From contig NZ_CVPC01000001.1 of the NCBI RefSeq assembly GCF_001049735.1, positions 1-45,104 of the forward strand: 45,104 nucleotides of DNA, read 5' to 3'. Of the stretch, positions 16,689-25,509 are shown piece by piece (position 1 is the stretch's first letter; each line of letters opens with the position of its first letter). Origin of the DNA: Nereida ignava (GTDB taxonomy: Bacteria > Pseudomonadota > Alphaproteobacteria > Rhodobacterales > Rhodobacteraceae). The translations under genes and the position numbers were made by a program. Under the pieces are notes generated by a model. The model ran no database searches. It was not told the DNA's origin and saw nothing but the letters and a program-made list of their open reading frames with translations.

Positions 16689-17035
16689 ATCGGGCCTCAT
16701 TGGTTAAGCATTCAGGCGAATCGTTAGGGACAAAAGGGTGCTTTTGTAAAATTTCCCATACAATTTTGTATGCTGTTTAATTGCAGACCAATGGATACAG
16801 TGAAGTGACGTAGGGGCAAGGTGTCAAATATGTACCATAAATGCAGGATTTTGAATATTTTCTTGTTTCGAAAGATATTCACGCACATATTCAATAATTG
16901 AGGCTAGTTATCTATAACGTTATCAATGTATTGCATCACATTGAAATTTTTTGACTACAGCAGCGTGAATTTTTTGTGATTTGTCGCATGGGTTGCTTGT
17001 GGTAATTGCTATGCAATCAGAGGTGGAATGAATTT
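16689..17035. other. AT-rich divergent intergenic region
   Basis: 347 bases between the divergent quinone oxidoreductase and XRE genes. No ORF or RNA gene is recognised. It is clearly richer in A+T than its neighbours and holds a perfect dyad at 16757-16772, a 10-bp palindrome ATAACGTTAT at 16914-16923, and several runs of T. It must contain both promoters. Confidence 0.5.
16757..16772. promoter_or_regulatory. Perfect dyad CATACAA-TT-TTGTATG
   Basis: Two perfect 7-bp arms flank a 2-bp centre, 69 bp upstream of the quinone oxidoreductase start. The size suits a dimeric repressor such as a GntR or TetR type, but no such regulator is adjacent, and the neighbouring XRE protein is untested as a binder. 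Confidence 0.4.
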
Positions 17036-17386
17036 ATGACGCATCACGTCGACGAACATGTTGGGAAACGGATCCGTCACCGGCGATGGCTGGTGGGGAT
17101 GACCCAACAGCAATTGGCGGAAGCTGTCGGGATCAAGTTCCAGCAGATCCAAAAGTACGAGACCGGTGCAAATCGGGTTTCTGCGTCTCGACTTTGGGAC
17201 ATTGCCGGTGCTCTTGATTGCCCCGTTAGCTTTTTCTTTGATGGCGCAGACACGCCCACCACTGAGGTTGATGACATGTTCGCCGAAAAAGAGGCGATGG
17301 AATTGGTGCGCACATATTACGCCATTCCAGAAAACCAGCGCCGCAAGCTGTTTGATCTTGCGCGTGTCCTCAGCGATGTTGCGTAG
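17036..17386 (+). CDS. XRE-family transcriptional regulator (PraR/PhrR-like)
   Basis: 116 residues from ATG 17036 with AGGTGG nine bases upstream. The N-terminal helix-turn-helix is clear: VGKRIRHRRWLVGMTQQQLA, GIKFQQIQKYETGANRVSAS, RLWDIAGAL. The C-terminal part, EAMELVRTYYAIPENQRRKL, forms a short helical dimer region. The sequence KFQQIQKYETGANRVSASRL is shared with alphaproteobacterial regulators such as rhizobial PraR, which control surface and quorum-sensing traits. Target genes here are unknown; autoregulation through the AT-rich upstream region is plausible. Confidence 0.88.
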   Translation: MTHHVDEHVGKRIRHRRWLVGMTQQQLAEAVGIKFQQIQKYETGANRVSASRLWDIAGALDCPVSFFFDGADTPTTEVDDMFAEKEAMELVRTYYAIPENQRRKLFDLARVLSDVA

Positions 17387-17452
17387 CGCAGCTTACCGTT
17401 CCTCATTTTCGGGATCACTTGAATAGGGCAGTGGGTCTGCTGTAGGTCTTTA

Positions 17453-17475
17453 GGGCGCCGTAGGGTGCCCTTTTT
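17453..17475 (+). terminator. Intrinsic terminator after the XRE gene
   Basis: GGGCGCC and GGTGCCC (17453-17470) pair around a GTAG loop with one G-T pair, followed directly by TTTTT. It lies 67 bp after the regulator and 20 bp before the next start. Confidence 0.75.
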
Positions 17476-17495
17476 GCTTTGATGGAGCGCCGCAC

Positions 17496-18317
17496 ATGGA
17501 CCGCCGCACGATTGATCCAGACCTGCAACGCGCTTTGATCGAAGCCGCACATGCCGCAGCAGATGCTGCGCGTGATGTGATCCTGCCGTATTTCCGCGCG
17601 CCGCTGGTCGTGGACAACAAGCGCCCAGCTGATTTTGACCCTGTGACCGAAGCAGACCGCGCCGCCGAGCGTGCGATGCGGGACGTTTTTGCAAATCTGC
17701 GGCCCGATGATGGGATTTTGGGTGAGGAATACGGCGCGACCTCTGGCACATCGGGGCTGACGTGGGTGCTTGATCCGATTGATGGCACACGCGGGTTCAT
17801 TAGTGGCACGCCGACTTGGGGCGTGTTGATTGCTCTGCAAGATGAGCACGGTGTTTTGCTTGGCGTGATTGATCAGCCGTATATTGGCGAGCGTTTCGTG
17901 GGCGGGTTTGGCACCGCACGGATGAGCGGCCCGCACGGTGAGATGCCGCTGCGTACATCGACCCAGACGACAGCACTTGGCGATGCGATTTTGCTCAGCA
18001 CTTTCCCCGAAGTGGGCAGTCCCGTTGAACGCGCAGGTTTTGAGGCCGTCTCGAAGCTGTGCAAACTAACGCGGTTTGGCATGGATTGTTACGGATATGC
18101 TTTGGTTGCGACGGGTCAGGTTGATTTAGTAATCGAAGCGGGGTTGAATGCTTATGATATCGCGGGTCCGATCGGGGTGATCGAGGCCGCGGGTGGTGTT
18201 GTGACCAGCTGGGATGGGGGTGTGGCCCATCACGGCGGGCGGGTCGTCGCCGCGGCAAATGCGCAGGTACACGCTGAAGCGTTGAAGATTTTGGAGCCGT
18301 TTAACGATAGCGTTTAG
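17496..18317 (+). CDS. hisN: Inositol-monophosphatase-family phosphatase, probable histidinol-phosphatase
   Basis: 273 residues with the full set of metal-binding motifs of the lithium-sensitive phosphatase family: FDPVTEADRAAE, ILGEEYG, WVLDPIDGTRGFISG and the late NAYDIAGPIGVIEAAGG. The combination DGTRGFISGTPTWGVLIAL and DCYGYALVATGQVDLVIE fits the HisN branch, which performs the histidinol-phosphate step of histidine synthesis in many alphaproteobacteria and actinobacteria, rather than SuhB or CysQ. No his genes are nearby, so the substrate is inferred. The CAP lipoprotein gene follows by 13 bp. Confidence 0.8.
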   Translation: MDRRTIDPDLQRALIEAAHAAADAARDVILPYFRAPLVVDNKRPADFDPVTEADRAAERAMRDVFANLRPDDGILGEEYGATSGTSGLTWVLDPIDGTRGFISGTPTWGVLIALQDEHGVLLGVIDQPYIGERFVGGFGTARMSGPHGEMPLRTSTQTTALGDAILLSTFPEVGSPVERAGFEAVSKLCKLTRFGMDCYGYALVATGQVDLVIEAGLNAYDIAGPIGVIEAAGGVVTSWDGGVAHHGGRVVAAANAQVHAEALKILEPFNDSV

Positions 18318-18330
18318 TAAGGGGTGAAAG

Positions 18331-18810
18331 ATGTTACGAGTATGGATCGGGGCGTGTATTTTGGCCCTAAGCGGATGCGCTGTTGGCGGTAATTTACGGC
18401 CCATCGTAATTGAGGGTGAGCAATACGCAGAGCTGTCCGCGGTACAGGGTGATTTTCTGCTCACGGTTAATCAAAACAGGTTGCGCAACAGTGTGCCCGC
18501 GGTTGTGCGTGATACGCGTTTGGACCGCGCAGCACTGGCCCATGCCTCTGATATGAGCACTGTTGGTTTTTTCTCGCATCGCGGCTCAAGCGGTTCTAAC
18601 GTGCTGCAGCGGGTGAAAATGACCGGTTACGATGCCTGTTTTGCTGCAGAAAACATTGCCAACACGTGGCCCAGTGAGGCAGCTGTGCTGGCCGCATGGC
18701 TGGGCTCTGCGGGGCACCGCGCCAATATTTTGAACCCCAAAGCCCGCGCTTTTGGTTTGGCGCAAGACGGCGATACCTGGGTAATGGTTTTGGCCGCCCC
18801 CTGCCGCTAG
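18331..18810 (+). CDS. CAP/SCP-domain lipoprotein
   Basis: 159 residues with a lipoprotein signal (ILALSGC, Cys16) and a compact CAP domain: LTVNQNRLRNSVPAVVRDTR, LAHASDMSTVGFFSHRGSSG, YDACFAAENIANTW, AWLGSAGHRANILNPKARAF, WVMVLAAPCR. The His of FSHRG, the Glu of AENIA and the His of GHRANIL are the conserved cavity residues. Bacterial CAP proteins are secreted and of mostly unknown activity. Gap to hisN is 13 bp, so likely co-transcribed. Confidence 0.9.
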   Translation: MLRVWIGACILALSGCAVGGNLRPIVIEGEQYAELSAVQGDFLLTVNQNRLRNSVPAVVRDTRLDRAALAHASDMSTVGFFSHRGSSGSNVLQRVKMTGYDACFAAENIANTWPSEAAVLAAWLGSAGHRANILNPKARAFGLAQDGDTWVMVLAAPCR

Positions 18811-18890
18811 GTTCGGGCGATTGCGCGGTTGATTGATTGGCCCGCGCGTTTCATACAAGAGACGCAGCGACGAGGGCGATGGGGGCAACA

Positions 18891-20273
18891 ATGGCCGAGC
18901 ACGACAGCACAGCATCCATGAGTGACGCCGGTGATTTCGCCCTTGATGGACGGTTTGCCTCGGCGGTGCGCGAGGCTGTTGAGGCGCAAGACGGGGATGC
19001 AATCTCGGTCCTGATGGAGCCGCTCCACCCCGCCGATATTGCCGACTACCTCGAGCAAATTGATGACAGCGCGCGGTCGCGTTTGCTATCGGTTTGGAAG
19101 GGCGGCGTAGACGGGGATGTTCTGTCCGAGCTGGAAGAAAGTCTGCGCGAAGGGGTCATTGACGGGCTTGAGCCGCAAGAGCTTGCCTCGGCGGTGCGCG
19201 ATCTTGAAACTGACGACGTTGTTGACCTGCTTGAGGACATGGGCGCCGAGCAACAGGGCGCGGTGCTTGAGGCGCTTGATGATGCGGACCGCGTCGCTGT
19301 TGAGCAATCACTTTCATACCCCGAGGAATCCGCTGGCCGTTTGATGCAGCGTGAGGTCGTTATGGCCCCGCAGCATTGGAAAGTCGGCCAAGCCATTGAC
19401 TTTCTACGAAATGAAGATGATCTGCCAGATGATTTTTATCACGTCGTTCTGACGGACCCGCGCATGAAGCCTGTGGGCTATGTGACACTCGGCAAGCTTT
19501 TGGGCTCACGCCGCGACACAGATCTGAGCGAGATCGTTGAGGACAGTTTTCGCACGTTCCGCGTGGATCAGGACGAAGGCGATGTGGCCTATGCGTTCAA
19601 CCAATATCACCTCATTTCGGCCCCCGTTGTGGATGCTGACGAGCGCCTTGTGGGCATCATCACGATAGATGACGCCATGGCCGTGCTGGATGAAGAGCAC
19701 GAAGAAGACATCCTGCGGCTTGCAGGTGTGGGCGAGGGATCGCTGTCGGACAAAGTGATCGAGACCACCAAGCGCCGCTTCCCGTGGTTAGCTGTCAATT
19801 TGGTCACCGCGATCTTGGCCTCGCTCGTGATCGCGCAGTTTGAAGATGTGATCGCGCAATTTGTGGCCCTTGCGGTTTTGATGCCGATTGTTGCCTCCAT
19901 GGGCGGGAATGCGGGCACGCAGTCATTGACCGTGGCTGTGCGCGCGATTGCGACCAAAGATTTGACGGGCAGCAACGTGTGGCGCGTTATCCGCCGCGAG
20001 GTTTTGGTGGGCTTGGTGAACGGTTTGATCTTTGCAGTTGTGATGGGCGTGGTCGGTGTGCTGTGGTTCGGCTCGCCCGTGTTGGGGGCTGTCATCGGTG
20101 TGGCCATGGTGGTCAATTTGGTTATTGCGGGGCTCGCAGGCACGGTCATTCCTGTGGCGCTTGAAAAGCTGGGCGTTGATCCTGCGCTTGCCTCTGGTGC
20201 TTTTGTGACCACCGTTACGGATGTTGTAGGCTTTTTCGCGTTTCTTGGCTTGGCCGCGATGGTGCTGTTGTGA
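18891..20273 (+). CDS. mgtE: MgtE-family magnesium transporter
   Basis: 460 residues from ATG 18891 (GGGGG six bases upstream); ATG 18879 and TTG 18837 are in-frame alternatives. Order of domains: MgtE N domain of acidic helices (MEPLHPADIADYLEQI to SYPEESAGRLMQ), two CBS domains (from REVVMAPQHWKVGQAIDFL to IITIDDAMAVLDEEHEEDI), a connecting helix and five hydrophobic spans with the pore motif MPIVASMGGNAGTQSL. The cytoplasmic N and CBS parts sense Mg2+ and close the channel when Mg2+ is plentiful. No Mg riboswitch is evident in the short leader. The stop overlaps the next start as GTGA. Confidence 0.95.
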   Translation: MAEHDSTASMSDAGDFALDGRFASAVREAVEAQDGDAISVLMEPLHPADIADYLEQIDDSARSRLLSVWKGGVDGDVLSELEESLREGVIDGLEPQELASAVRDLETDDVVDLLEDMGAEQQGAVLEALDDADRVAVEQSLSYPEESAGRLMQREVVMAPQHWKVGQAIDFLRNEDDLPDDFYHVVLTDPRMKPVGYVTLGKLLGSRRDTDLSEIVEDSFRTFRVDQDEGDVAYAFNQYHLISAPVVDADERLVGIITIDDAMAVLDEEHEEDILRLAGVGEGSLSDKVIETTKRRFPWLAVNLVTAILASLVIAQFEDVIAQFVALAVLMPIVASMGGNAGTQSLTVAVRAIATKDLTGSNVWRVIRREVLVGLVNGLIFAVVMGVVGVLWFGSPVLGAVIGVAMVVNLVIAGLAGTVIPVALEKLGVDPALASGAFVTTVTDVVGFFAFLGLAAMVLL

Positions 20274-20839
20274 GCAGCGCTGAAAACGAACTTGCTTTGT
20301 TGAAAAAGGCCGCCCGCGCCACTGCTTTTGCTGCCCGCCGCATTGCCCATGAGGCCAGCACAGACGCGGCTGCGGGTGTGCTAAGTGAGGTTCTTGCAGG
20401 ATACCGTGGTTCTTGCGTCGCTGGATACTGGCCCATCAACACCGAGATTGATCCGCGCCCTGCAATGTCCGAGGCCGCTGCACACGGTAAAGTGTGCTTG
20501 CCCGTTATCGAGGCTGCGGGAAAACCGCTGACGTTTCGTGAGTGGGTACCAGATGCGCGCATGATCGAAGGCCCGTTTAAGGCGATGGTGCCCGAAAAGG
20601 GCGATACGTTGATCCCCGAAGTTGTGATTGTGCCGCTTGTCGCATTTGATGCCGCTGGCGGGCGTTTGGGCTACGGTGGCGGTTTTTATGACCGCACTCT
20701 TGAGTTGCTGCGCGCCGCGCGTCCTACGTTGGCGATTGGCTTTGCCTATAGCGCACAACAGCAAACCGCCTTGCCGCTTGAGCCAACAGATCAGCCGCTC
20801 AACATGATTGTGACCGAACAGGGCGTGATTACGCCATAG
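20270..20839 (+). CDS. 5-formyltetrahydrofolate cyclo-ligase
   Basis: 189 residues starting with GTG inside the mgtE stop (GTGA). Signatures: an N-terminal Lys/Arg-rich helix (ELALLKKAARATAFAARR), the substrate region SCVAGYWPINTEIDP, and the ATP-binding loop GRLGYGGGFYDRTL. The enzyme uses ATP to turn 5-formyl-THF into 5,10-methenyl-THF and so returns this storage form to the folate pool. The coupling with mgtE fits ATP-Mg use only loosely and may simply reflect operon packing. Confidence 0.93.
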   Translation: MSSAENELALLKKAARATAFAARRIAHEASTDAAAGVLSEVLAGYRGSCVAGYWPINTEIDPRPAMSEAAAHGKVCLPVIEAAGKPLTFREWVPDARMIEGPFKAMVPEKGDTLIPEVVIVPLVAFDAAGGRLGYGGGFYDRTLELLRAARPTLAIGFAYSAQQQTALPLEPTDQPLNMIVTEQGVITP

Positions 20840-20905
20840 GCGTTTGTTGGATTATTTGAGCGCGCATCTTGCTCACACCGGCGACTAGGCCTAGGCAGGG
20901 ACCTT

Positions 20906-21730
20906 ATGAAGATACTCTTTTTAGGTGACGTCGTTGGCCGCTCTGGCCGCAGTGCTGTGGTCGAACATCTGCCCAAGATGCGGGCGCAATGGGGCCTCGA
21001 TTTTGTTGTGGTGAACGGTGAAAACGCGACCAATGGCGCAGGTCTGAACGAAGCCCATGCCAAGTTGTTGTTTGAGGTAGGGGCTGATTGTGTGACGCTT
21101 GGCGATCATGCTTTTGATCAGCGCGACATGCTGCAATACGCCGAAAAAGAGACACGCATCATTCGCCCTTTGAACTTTGCCAAGCAAGCACCGGGCCGCG
21201 GGGTGCGCATTTTCGAAACCGCCAGCCGCAAACGCATTTTGGTTACTCAGGTTTTGGGACAAGTCTTCATGAAGCGTGCGTTTGATGATCCGTTTTCGGC
21301 CATCGATGCGGTTTTGTCGCGCCATCCGCTGGGCGGTCAGGTGCAGGCCATTTTGGTCGATGTGCATTGCGAGGCAACATCCGAGAAGATGGCCATGGGG
21401 CATTTTTGTGACGGGCGCGCCAGCGTCGTTGTGGGGACACACACCCATGTGCCAACCGGTGATGCGCAGATTTTGCCAAGCGGTACAGCCTTTCAGGCGG
21501 ATGCGGGCATGTGCGGCGATTACAATTCAGTGATTGGCATGGACAAAAAAGAACCGTTGCGCCGTTTTGTGACGGGCATGGGTAAGGGGCGTTTTGAACC
21601 GGCGGCTGAGGCGGGCACGTGCGCGGGCCTATATGTTGAGACTGATGATGCCACGGGCAAGGCGCTGCGCGTCGAGATGGTGCGCATCGGGGGGCGGCTT
21701 CAGCAATCTGGGCCAAGCCCGCTGACTTAG
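20906..21730 (+). CDS. YmdB-like metallophosphoesterase (cyclic-nucleotide phosphodiesterase family)
   Basis: 274 residues matching the YmdB family (calcineurin-like fold): MKILFLGDVVGRSGRSAV, VVVNGENATNGAGLN, CVTLGDHAFDQRDML, ILVDVHCEATSEKMAMG, VVGTHTHVPTGDAQIL and MCGDYNSVIGM. The Asp, Asn, Glu, and His residues of these blocks bind two metals. Bacillus YmdB cleaves 2',3'- and 3',5'-cyclic nucleotides and affects biofilm and RNA turnover. In alphaproteobacteria the gene often follows the cyclo-ligase, as here, with 66 bp between. Confidence 0.92.
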   Translation: MKILFLGDVVGRSGRSAVVEHLPKMRAQWGLDFVVVNGENATNGAGLNEAHAKLLFEVGADCVTLGDHAFDQRDMLQYAEKETRIIRPLNFAKQAPGRGVRIFETASRKRILVTQVLGQVFMKRAFDDPFSAIDAVLSRHPLGGQVQAILVDVHCEATSEKMAMGHFCDGRASVVVGTHTHVPTGDAQILPSGTAFQADAGMCGDYNSVIGMDKKEPLRRFVTGMGKGRFEPAAEAGTCAGLYVETDDATGKALRVEMVRIGGRLQQSGPSPLT

Positions 21731-21838
21731 ATCGTTTTCACCTCGCAAAAATAAGCCCCAAGCATGCGCAAGCATTTCTTTTGCGCGCAAGACAGACGCG
21801 CTATACTTACGAACAAGTCTATTGAGTAAGGTAGCATC

Positions 21839-23620
21839 ATGATTGAACTTTTATCCCTTGGACAGACGGGCCAAGCGGTTATCACGCTGGCGGTTGTTGT
21901 GGGGATGTTTGTGCTGTTTATGCGCGAAGCCTTTCCCACCGAAGTGGTCGCGATTTTGGGCGTTGCGATGCTGTTGGCTTTGGGTGTGTTGCCCTATCAG
22001 GCGGCGGTGGATGTGTTGGCCAACCCTGCGCCGTGGACAATTGCCGCGATGTTTATCGTGATGGGGGCTTTGGTGCGCACTGGCGCTTTGGCGGCTTTTA
22101 CCCATTTGGCCGAGCGGCATGCGGATAAAAACCCTGCCCTCGCGGTGGGTGGGCTGATCGGGTTCGTGGTGATTGCCAGTGCGTTTGTCAGCAACACGCC
22201 TGTGGTTGTTGTGATGATCCCTGTGTTTATCCAATTGGCCAAAAAGCTTGGCAAGAAACCCTCGAAACTTCTGATCCCGCTTAGCTATGCGGCGGTGATG
22301 GGTGGCACACTGACGTTGATCGGCACGTCGACAAACCTGCTAGTAGACGGTGTCGCGCGTGCGGAAGGACTGGCGCCTTTCACAATCTTTGAGATCACGC
22401 CTCTCGGTATCATCTTGGTGGCGTGGGGTATGGTGTATCTTGGGGTGATCGCACCGATGCTGCTACCTGACCGTGACAGCATGGCGGGCCTTCTGGGCGG
22501 CCGCAGTAAGATGAAGTTTTTCACCGAAGTCGCACTGCCTGAAGGGTCGGGGTTGATCGGACAGCAGGTGGTGAACGTGGATATGTTCAAGCGTGAAGGT
22601 GTGCGCCTGGTTGATGTTCTGCGCGGAGATTTGTCTTTGCGCCGCAATTTGCCATCCGTCAGCCTTGAGGCAGGTGACCGCGTGGTATTGCGCACCGAGA
22701 TGTCCGAGTTGCTGGGCATCCAAGCCAGCAAAGATGTGGCAACTGTCGATAAGCTTAGCTCTGTTGAGACAAGCACCGTTGAGGTGTTGATCACACCGGG
22801 GTGTAAAATGGTTGGTCGTTCACTTGGGGCGATGCGGCTGCGTCGGCGTTTTGGTGTGTATCCCTTGGCCGTGCACCGCCGTAACCAAAACATCGGGCGC
22901 GGCCTTGATGATATTGTGGTGCGGGTCGGGGACACGTTGCTGATTGAAGGCGCGGCAGCAGATATTTCCCGCCTTGCCGAAGAGATGGATTTGGTCGACG
23001 TCAGCCAGCCATCGGACCGCGCCTTACGCCGCAGCAAAGCTCCCATCGCCCTAGCGGCTCTTGTCGCGATCGTGGCTTTTGCTGGCCTTGGTGTTGCGCC
23101 AATTTTCTTGTTGGCGATTGTCGCAGTTGCAGTTGTTTTGGCCACCCGCTGCATCGATGCAGAGGAGGCCTTTGGTTTTGTAGATGGCCGTTTGTTGGCG
23201 CTAATTTTTGCAATGCTCGCGGTGGGTGCTGCGTTGCAATCATCGGGGGCTGTGTCGCTGATTGTTGGCATTCTTGAGCCCGCTTTGGCGATCTTGCCAC
23301 CCTTCTTGTTGGTGTGGGTGATTTATCTCATCACTTCTGTTCTGACGGAACTGGTTAGCAACAACGCTGTTGCAGTGGTTGTCACCCCCGTGGCCATTGG
23401 TGTCGCGACCCAATTAGGGATTGATCCGCGCCCGCTTGTTGTGGCCGTGATGGTCGCTGCCAGTGCCAGTTTTGCCACGCCAATAGGCTATCAAACGAAT
23501 ATGCTGGTGTATGGTCCCGGTGGATATCATTTCAAAGATTTCATGCGGGTGGGTATTCCGCTGAACCTGTCAATCGGTGTGCTGGCAAGTGCGATAATTC
23601 CAATCCTGTGGCCGTTCTAG
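21839..23620 (+). CDS. SLC13/DASS-type permease with two RCK_C domains
   Basis: 593 residues: hydrophobic N-terminal half (about 1-215) with the first hairpin motif SNTPVVVVMIP and the repeat GGTLTLIGTSTNLLVDG, then two soluble RCK_C/TrkA-C modules (about 220-385; for example EGSGLIGQQVV and GCKMVGRSLG, VRVGDTLLIEG), then the second hydrophobic half with ELVSNNAVAVVVTPVAIG and FATPIGYQTNMLVYGPGGY. The two SNT/SNN motifs bind Na+ and anionic substrate in this family (dicarboxylates, sulfate). The RCK_C insert suggests gating by a ligand. Substrate unknown. It converges with a distant paralogue; the stops are 8 bp apart. Confidence 0.88.
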   Translation: MIELLSLGQTGQAVITLAVVVGMFVLFMREAFPTEVVAILGVAMLLALGVLPYQAAVDVLANPAPWTIAAMFIVMGALVRTGALAAFTHLAERHADKNPALAVGGLIGFVVIASAFVSNTPVVVVMIPVFIQLAKKLGKKPSKLLIPLSYAAVMGGTLTLIGTSTNLLVDGVARAEGLAPFTIFEITPLGIILVAWGMVYLGVIAPMLLPDRDSMAGLLGGRSKMKFFTEVALPEGSGLIGQQVVNVDMFKREGVRLVDVLRGDLSLRRNLPSVSLEAGDRVVLRTEMSELLGIQASKDVATVDKLSSVETSTVEVLITPGCKMVGRSLGAMRLRRRFGVYPLAVHRRNQNIGRGLDDIVVRVGDTLLIEGAAADISRLAEEMDLVDVSQPSDRALRRSKAPIALAALVAIVAFAGLGVAPIFLLAIVAVAVVLATRCIDAEEAFGFVDGRLLALIFAMLAVGAALQSSGAVSLIVGILEPALAILPPFLLVWVIYLITSVLTELVSNNAVAVVVTPVAIGVATQLGIDPRPLVVAVMVAASASFATPIGYQTNMLVYGPGGYHFKDFMRVGIPLNLSIGVLASAIIPILWPF

Positions 23621-23628
23621 CTGCGTAG

Positions 23629-25401
23629 TTATAGCGGCCAGAACACCAAGATGGCTGGTATGGACACACCGACAACAAGAATTTCAAGCGGCAATCCCAT
23701 CCGCCAGTAGTCCCCGAAACTGTAGGCCCCGGGCCCCAGAATAAGGGTGTTATTCTTGTGCCCGATGGGGGTGAGAAACGCCGATGATGCGGCCACTGCC
23801 ACAGCCATCAAAAACGGATCGGGGTTCACACCCAAAGACTGCGCCATCTGGATGCCAATCGGGGCCGCCACAATAGTCGTTGCGGTGTTGTTCAGCACGT
23901 CAGACAGGGTCATGGTCACAATCATCAGCACTGTCAAAATGGCCCATGCGGGCAGGCCTGTAGTCAGATCAATCAAGCTGTCCGCGATCAATTCTGTGCC
24001 GCCCGATGTCTCAAGAGCAGCGCCAAGCGGGATCATTGAACCAAGCAGGACCACCACGGGCCATTCGATATGGTCATACACTTCGCGGATCGGAATGATC
24101 TTCAACAAAACAAAACCGATGACCACAATACCAAGGGCGATGGGCAGGTAAATCCAGCCAAGAGAGGCGGCAATAACCGCAGCTGCGAAAAGTCCAATCG
24201 CCACCCAAACTTTATTGTCTTGGGTCACACTAAGGCCACGGTCCGCAAGGGGCAGACATCCAAGCCAATCAGTGACATCCGCCTCAGTTCCGTCAGGCAG
24301 CAACACCAGTAAGATATCACCAGGCTTAAGGGGGGTTTGGCGGATTTGGCTTTTGATTGCGCGACCTTCGCGGCTGATGCCCATCAAAATGGCCCGCCGT
24401 CGCCATGACATACCCACGGCCTGCGCGGTACGGCCGTTCAGACGTGACGCATCGGTCACAACAATTTCTATGATGTTTAGTCCGGCCCCATCAGCGCGCA
24501 GCAATTCTTCGCGGCGTTCATCTGCAAAATCTAACGAAAGGGCTGCACGGAATTCATCCAATGCCTCGGGGGAGGCTTCGATCACTAAGGCGTCAGCCGC
24601 TTTTAACGTGCGGGTTTTGGACAGCCCGCGCAGGCGTTTGCCATCGCGGATCAATCCTAAAATTGCCACGTCGTTCTTCTCGGCCACTTCATCAAGCTCG
24701 GCCACGGTTTTGCCGATATGTTTGCTGTCCTCAGGCACAGTCAACTCGGCGATATATGAGGCAAACTCATCTGCGGCGTTGGTGCTATCGGCTTTGCTGG
24801 GGATTAATCGCCACCCGATTAGCGCGACAAATGCCAAACCGGCGATGGCCGTGATCCCGCCAACAGGGGCGAAGTCGAACATCTTGAGCGGCTCACCAAG
24901 GCTTTCTTCGCGGATCGTTGCAATGATGATATTCGGGGGTGTCCCAATCAGCGTGGCCATGCCCCCAAGAATTGTTGCAAACGATAAAGGCATCAGGGAT
25001 AGCCCCGGCGCACGGCCTGCTTTGCGCGCGGTTTGAATGTCGACTGGCATCAAAAGTGCCAGCGCCGCCACGTTGTTCATAAAGGCCGATAATACCCCGC
25101 CAATGCCGCCCATTAACGCGATATGCCCGCCAAGTCCACGTGTGGCGTCCACCAACGTGCGGGTGATCAAGTAAACCGCGCCTGATCTGACCAGACCTGC
25201 AGACACAATCAAAACGAGGGCTACCACCAAAGTGGCTGGATGACCGAAGCCGCTGAACGCATCCTTGGTGGGGACAACGCCCAACACCACCCCGATCATC
25301 AGGGCCGCAAACGCCACCAAATCATAGCGAAACCGCCCCCAAAGAAGCATGCCGAACACGGCACCAAAAAGAGTGAAAAGGATAATTTGATCAATCGTCA
25401 T
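23629..25401 (-). CDS. SLC13/DASS-type permease with two RCK_C domains, second copy
   Basis: 590 residues from ATG 25399-25401 (CGGAG eight bases upstream). Same plan as its convergent neighbour: TM half with MNNVAALALLMPVDI and GGMATLIGTPPNIIIATI, two RCK_C modules (VPEDSKHIGKTVAEL and DADRLNGRTAQAV-like DASRLNGRTAQAVG, LKPGDILLVLLPDGTE), then TM half with LNNTATTIVAAPIG and FLTPIGHKNNTLILGPGAYSFGDY. Identity to the neighbour is low along most of the length, so the two are old paralogues rather than a recent duplication. Substrate unknown. It is divergent from yebC. Confidence 0.88.
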   Translation of the reverse strand: MTIDQIILFTLFGAVFGMLLWGRFRYDLVAFAALMIGVVLGVVPTKDAFSGFGHPATLVVALVLIVSAGLVRSGAVYLITRTLVDATRGLGGHIALMGGIGGVLSAFMNNVAALALLMPVDIQTARKAGRAPGLSLMPLSFATILGGMATLIGTPPNIIIATIREESLGEPLKMFDFAPVGGITAIAGLAFVALIGWRLIPSKADSTNAADEFASYIAELTVPEDSKHIGKTVAELDEVAEKNDVAILGLIRDGKRLRGLSKTRTLKAADALVIEASPEALDEFRAALSLDFADERREELLRADGAGLNIIEIVVTDASRLNGRTAQAVGMSWRRRAILMGISREGRAIKSQIRQTPLKPGDILLVLLPDGTEADVTDWLGCLPLADRGLSVTQDNKVWVAIGLFAAAVIAASLGWIYLPIALGIVVIGFVLLKIIPIREVYDHIEWPVVVLLGSMIPLGAALETSGGTELIADSLIDLTTGLPAWAILTVLMIVTMTLSDVLNNTATTIVAAPIGIQMAQSLGVNPDPFLMAVAVAASSAFLTPIGHKNNTLILGPGAYSFGDYWRMGLPLEILVVGVSIPAILVFWPL

Positions 25402-25509
25402 AAGGCACGCTCCGTTTGGGTCATGTGAAAGCAAGCCCCTGCCCATTGCAACCCGCTTTCACGCGGGGCTATAAGGCAGCAACACTAAATTAAAGAGGGA
25501 GGATGGCAC

